In this document: one piece after another, positions 61,270-64,000 of the stretch
Layout of the letters: each line of letters opens with the position of its first letter
Numbering within the stretch: the first letter of the stretch is position 1
Origin: Diorhabda sublineata
Taxonomy: Eukaryota > Arthropoda > Insecta > Coleoptera > Chrysomelidae
Direction: 5' to 3'
Assembly: GCF_026230105.1 (NCBI RefSeq)
Contig: NC_079474.1
Span: 45,088,294-45,152,293, forward strand
Length of the DNA stretch: 64,000 nt
Made by a program: the position numbers and the translations under genes
Notes under the pieces: model-generated
Seen by the model: only the letters and a program-made list of their open reading frames with translations
The model's database searches: none
What the model was told of the DNA's origin: nothing

Positions 61270-62885
61270 TTTTTTATTAATAACCCCTCTTTCTATGTTA
61301 GACTAAGAACTCAACGTTAACTATCTGATATATGTGTGAAGGAAGGAAGAGGAAAAAATATAACGATAGTCGTTTATAAAAGTTTATTCTATTATTTGTT
61401 AATATCATATAAAGCTTTCAGGTTAGATCCTTCTGATAAGACGCATTGTCGTGAATTTCCGAGGAAATATTTTGTCCATTCAGCTCTTTTTCCTTCTTTT
61501 TACTTTGAGCCCACGGCTGAAGCACGGAAGAAGCATTAAATGCAAAAAATATAGCCCCAAAAAGATATATGGATGATGATATATAAAATATTACTCTCCA
61601 TTCATTGATATCTTCCTAAAAAATTAATGAGGAACAATTAAATGTAAATTAAATGAGGACAAAATGTAATTCATGAAAATAGTAGCACCCTTAAACATTT
61701 CAAAATTATCAATTAGAATCATAAGTGTCATTTTTTTGCTGTTGTACACTTTCCACCTAGTGCGTTCACAGCGTCTAAAATACTCTTTTGAGCGTTCCGC
61801 AAGGCGACTACGATCATTATGGTCCCGGCGAGAACGTCACTAATAACGTCATGACGGCCATGTCAATAGGTGAGTCGATATGAGCGTTGAGAGAATTAGC
61901 AGAATTTTCTAAACTCAAAGACTGCAACTATGAAAATCTATCTTATCTTTTGATGTAATATAACCTCTTAAAGCATTCCCTTCGTTTTGCCTGTTTTGCT
62001 ATTTGTTTTTATTTACTCCAATTCCTAGAATGCGTCATTATGCATTCCATTTAATTTTACGCTCTGGACATAGTTGAAAAAAAAACGTGATTATCGTGAG
62101 TGTTTAGTGGAATGTATCATTTATATATTCTTACTTGAAAGTCTGTCAAAAGTATTGGAGAGCTCCGATTATAAAACTATATATACTCGAGTGAGTTTCG
62201 AAGTACGTACGTCCATATGACCATAAATGTTAGGAGACACTTCGGTTTTGATAGAGTGTGGTTTCAAACATAAAAATCTTAACAGAATACTTGTAACATG
62301 TCGTCTTTTCGAACTTCGACAAGAATATTTAAAAGTATTAAGACATAGAAATGTAGTTTGTTTGAATGAAGCCTGGTTTTATAGACATGACGTAGTTGAA
62401 TGATTGAATTGATTATTCCTCAAATAATGTCTCAATACTTCTTATCCAAAAAGAAAACCAGTAATTATTCTCAAAGATGGCAGAAGACATGGTTTTCTAT
62501 CGAAGTTTATTACACTTGAGAGATGCGACATCAACATTTATTAAAAATTGAGAACATACATATTACTGAAAAAAATACCTCTTTAAAATTATCTTCTTAT
62601 TATTGTATGTTTCACCGTTTAGACATGGTTTGGAGGATAATGAATGTAAAATCAGGCAAATGTAATCGTTTACCTACTTTAATTGCAATAGAAAGAAAAT
62701 TAGTATTCTATTTGATCACCTGCAATGTCTTATTTTCTATTATAATACTAGTTACACAACGAGACGCCGTTGTAGATGGCAGAATCCTTTGTAATTTTTT
62801 TCCTTTTGCTGTTTTTTTGCTTCTTCGGGCAAGAATGCAACTAATATATAGTATATCTAACATTCGTCATGTGATTAACTAAGAA
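61270..62885. other. No identifiable gene
   Basis: Contains plus-strand frames of 67 codons (61336-61539) and 119 codons (62523-62882). The latter is the longest unassigned frame here and shows hydrophobic spans (YLITCNVLFSIIILVTQ) but no family I recognise. The stretch 61740-61870 is less AT-rich without coding sense. Confidence 0.35.
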
Positions 62886-62894
62886 AAACACATT

Positions 62895-63690
62895 TTTTTT
62901 TGGCAAAAATCGATTTTACTCATCATCCTTCAAGAGCAATACAATCATTCCAACGCTTCTCTAACTTCTCGATGCCGTGCTTGAAGACGGATTTGTATTT
63001 TGTCTCAAAATAACCTTCATGCTCAGCGATTGTTTGTTAATTTGAGCTAAAATTCTTACTGATGAACACTTTTTTGAAATCGGCGAATAGCCTTTAGTCA
63101 CTGGGGGTCAGATATAGACTATACGCTGGATGAGGAAGTAGTTTGAAGTGTAATTCGTTCAATTTATCCTTCGATGCAATCGATTTGTGAATCGGTGCAT
63201 TCTCTTGGTGAATGATTATTTTGATTCCGGAGTGTAGTGATGGATCCATTTTTCATCCATTGTCACAAATCGATGTAAAAAAATCTGATTTATTAAGTGT
63301 ACATATGGCTAAACACGTTGTCGTTTTTGATCGACTGTGAGTAAACGCGGTACACACTTTGAAAAAGCTTTCTCATGGTCAAATGTTCATGGATAATTGT
63401 AAACACCCTGCCTTCTGATATCAGCCTCAGCCACACAATTTCAATTTACGATTAGAGATAACCAATTTATGGATCTTTTTTATGCGTTCTGGAGTAACCA
63501 CCTCAATTGGACGACCAGAACGTTCACTATCATCGGTGTCTGAACGACTCCGTTTAAATTCATCAAACCAATAACAAAGGGTTCTTTTCGTTGGAGTAGA
63601 GGCCGGATAATACTTTTGAAACCATTGCTGAGCTTGTACAGTATTTTTGTTTTTTTCATCAAAAAGCAATAATAAATTAACACACGAAAT
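62895..63690 (-). pseudogene. Degenerate mariner transposase
   Basis: The N-terminal helix-turn-helix is clear in an 80-codon minus-strand frame: LSYxxx-like start, then CYWFDEFKRSRSDTDDSERS and GRPIEVVTPERIKKIHKLVI, which follow the mariner pattern WFKRFKxGxxxxxDDxRSGRPxxxxxxxxxxxxxxLV. The tail of the protein is readable at 63035-62925 (YFETKYKSVFKHGIEKLEKR, WNDCIALEG). The middle is decayed and shorter than normal. Terminal inverted repeats were not located with confidence. Confidence 0.75.
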
Positions 63691-63739
63691 TATTTTACGA
63701 ATAACAAAAGTAGCTGCACTTAAATGGCTCTCACTTTTC

Positions 63740-64000
63740 TGTGACTAATCGTAATGTCATGAAATTTTACACAAAGTCTTTTAAAAGTTGGTACTTCATA
63801 AAAGTCATATGGATTTGATGATAGCAGCGCCATCTGTGTGTCAATCACACGACTATACGATGTTATAATTTATGATAATTTTGAGAAACGATCGGTTTAA
63901 ACCTAGCAATTACATTTGTATAATATGACTCCTCAATATCTTGATTGATAACAGATACAAGGGACCTTGTCGCAGTTAATTACCCAGAGAATAGAAGCAA
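63740..64000. other. No feature recognised at right edge
   Basis: Short AT-rich stretch; may contain the outer end of the neighbouring mariner element, but no matching inverted repeat was found. Confidence 0.4.

Noticed and set aside
1..64000. CRISPR array, prophage, operon or plasmid features
   Set aside because: No regularly spaced repeats with unique spacers and no dense coding; introns and TE types show a eukaryotic nuclear sequence.

Overview
The window looks like nuclear DNA of an insect with a large, repeat-rich, AT-rich genome. A beetle is my guess, but the sequence does not prove it. Genes are split by multi-kilobase introns with GT-AG borders, and nearly every intron and intergenic stretch holds decayed transposable elements (TEs). 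I see no prokaryotic features.

Two convincing host genes lie in tandem on the minus strand. Both encode fatty-acid elongases of the ELO/ELOVL family, the condensing enzymes of very-long-chain fatty acid elongation in the endoplasmic reticulum. Gene 1 (coding exons between 31653 and 20884) gives 288 aa with textbook motifs. Gene 2 (58018 to 47976) gives 263 aa and has conservative changes in two family signatures. I assembled both by joining five exons each; phases agree at every junction and both end in a KxKxx ER-retrieval tail. They are probably part of an elongase cluster of the kind common in insects. A candidate 5' untranslated exon of gene 1 lies near 40003-40120.

Region by region. 1-20 kb: no host gene found; LINE fragments (0.5, 11, 12 and 18.5 kb), an internally deleted mariner with intact ends (3325-3989), a second transposase ruin (4.2-5.0 kb), a dispersed repeat pair (6.2 and 17.2 kb) and a Penelope-type hammerhead-like motif (13.13 kb). 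20-32 kb: elongase gene 1, whose introns hold Merlin-like, MITE, Jockey-like and Penelope debris. 32-42 kb: LINE reverse transcriptase remains, two Penelope GIY-YIG fragments in opposite orientation, an unidentified membrane-protein-like frameshifted ORF, a tRNA-Leu-derived SINE head, and a tandem repeat packed with heat-shock-element-like sequence (41.64-42.15 kb). 45-48 kb: a full-length but broken mariner with both ends, and a LINE 3' end. 48-58 kb: elongase gene 2, with two large TIR elements in its introns; one (54359-56353) has 392-bp inverted arms and sits inside a (TA)n microsatellite. 58-64 kb: a Crypton-like tyrosine recombinase pseudogene, a small TIR element with a THAP fragment, and two more mariner ruins.

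The functional story is the elongase pair; everything else I can identify is mobile DNA, almost all of it inactivated. Most short open frames in the window are chance or shadows. Family names for decayed elements come from remembered protein motifs, not database searches.
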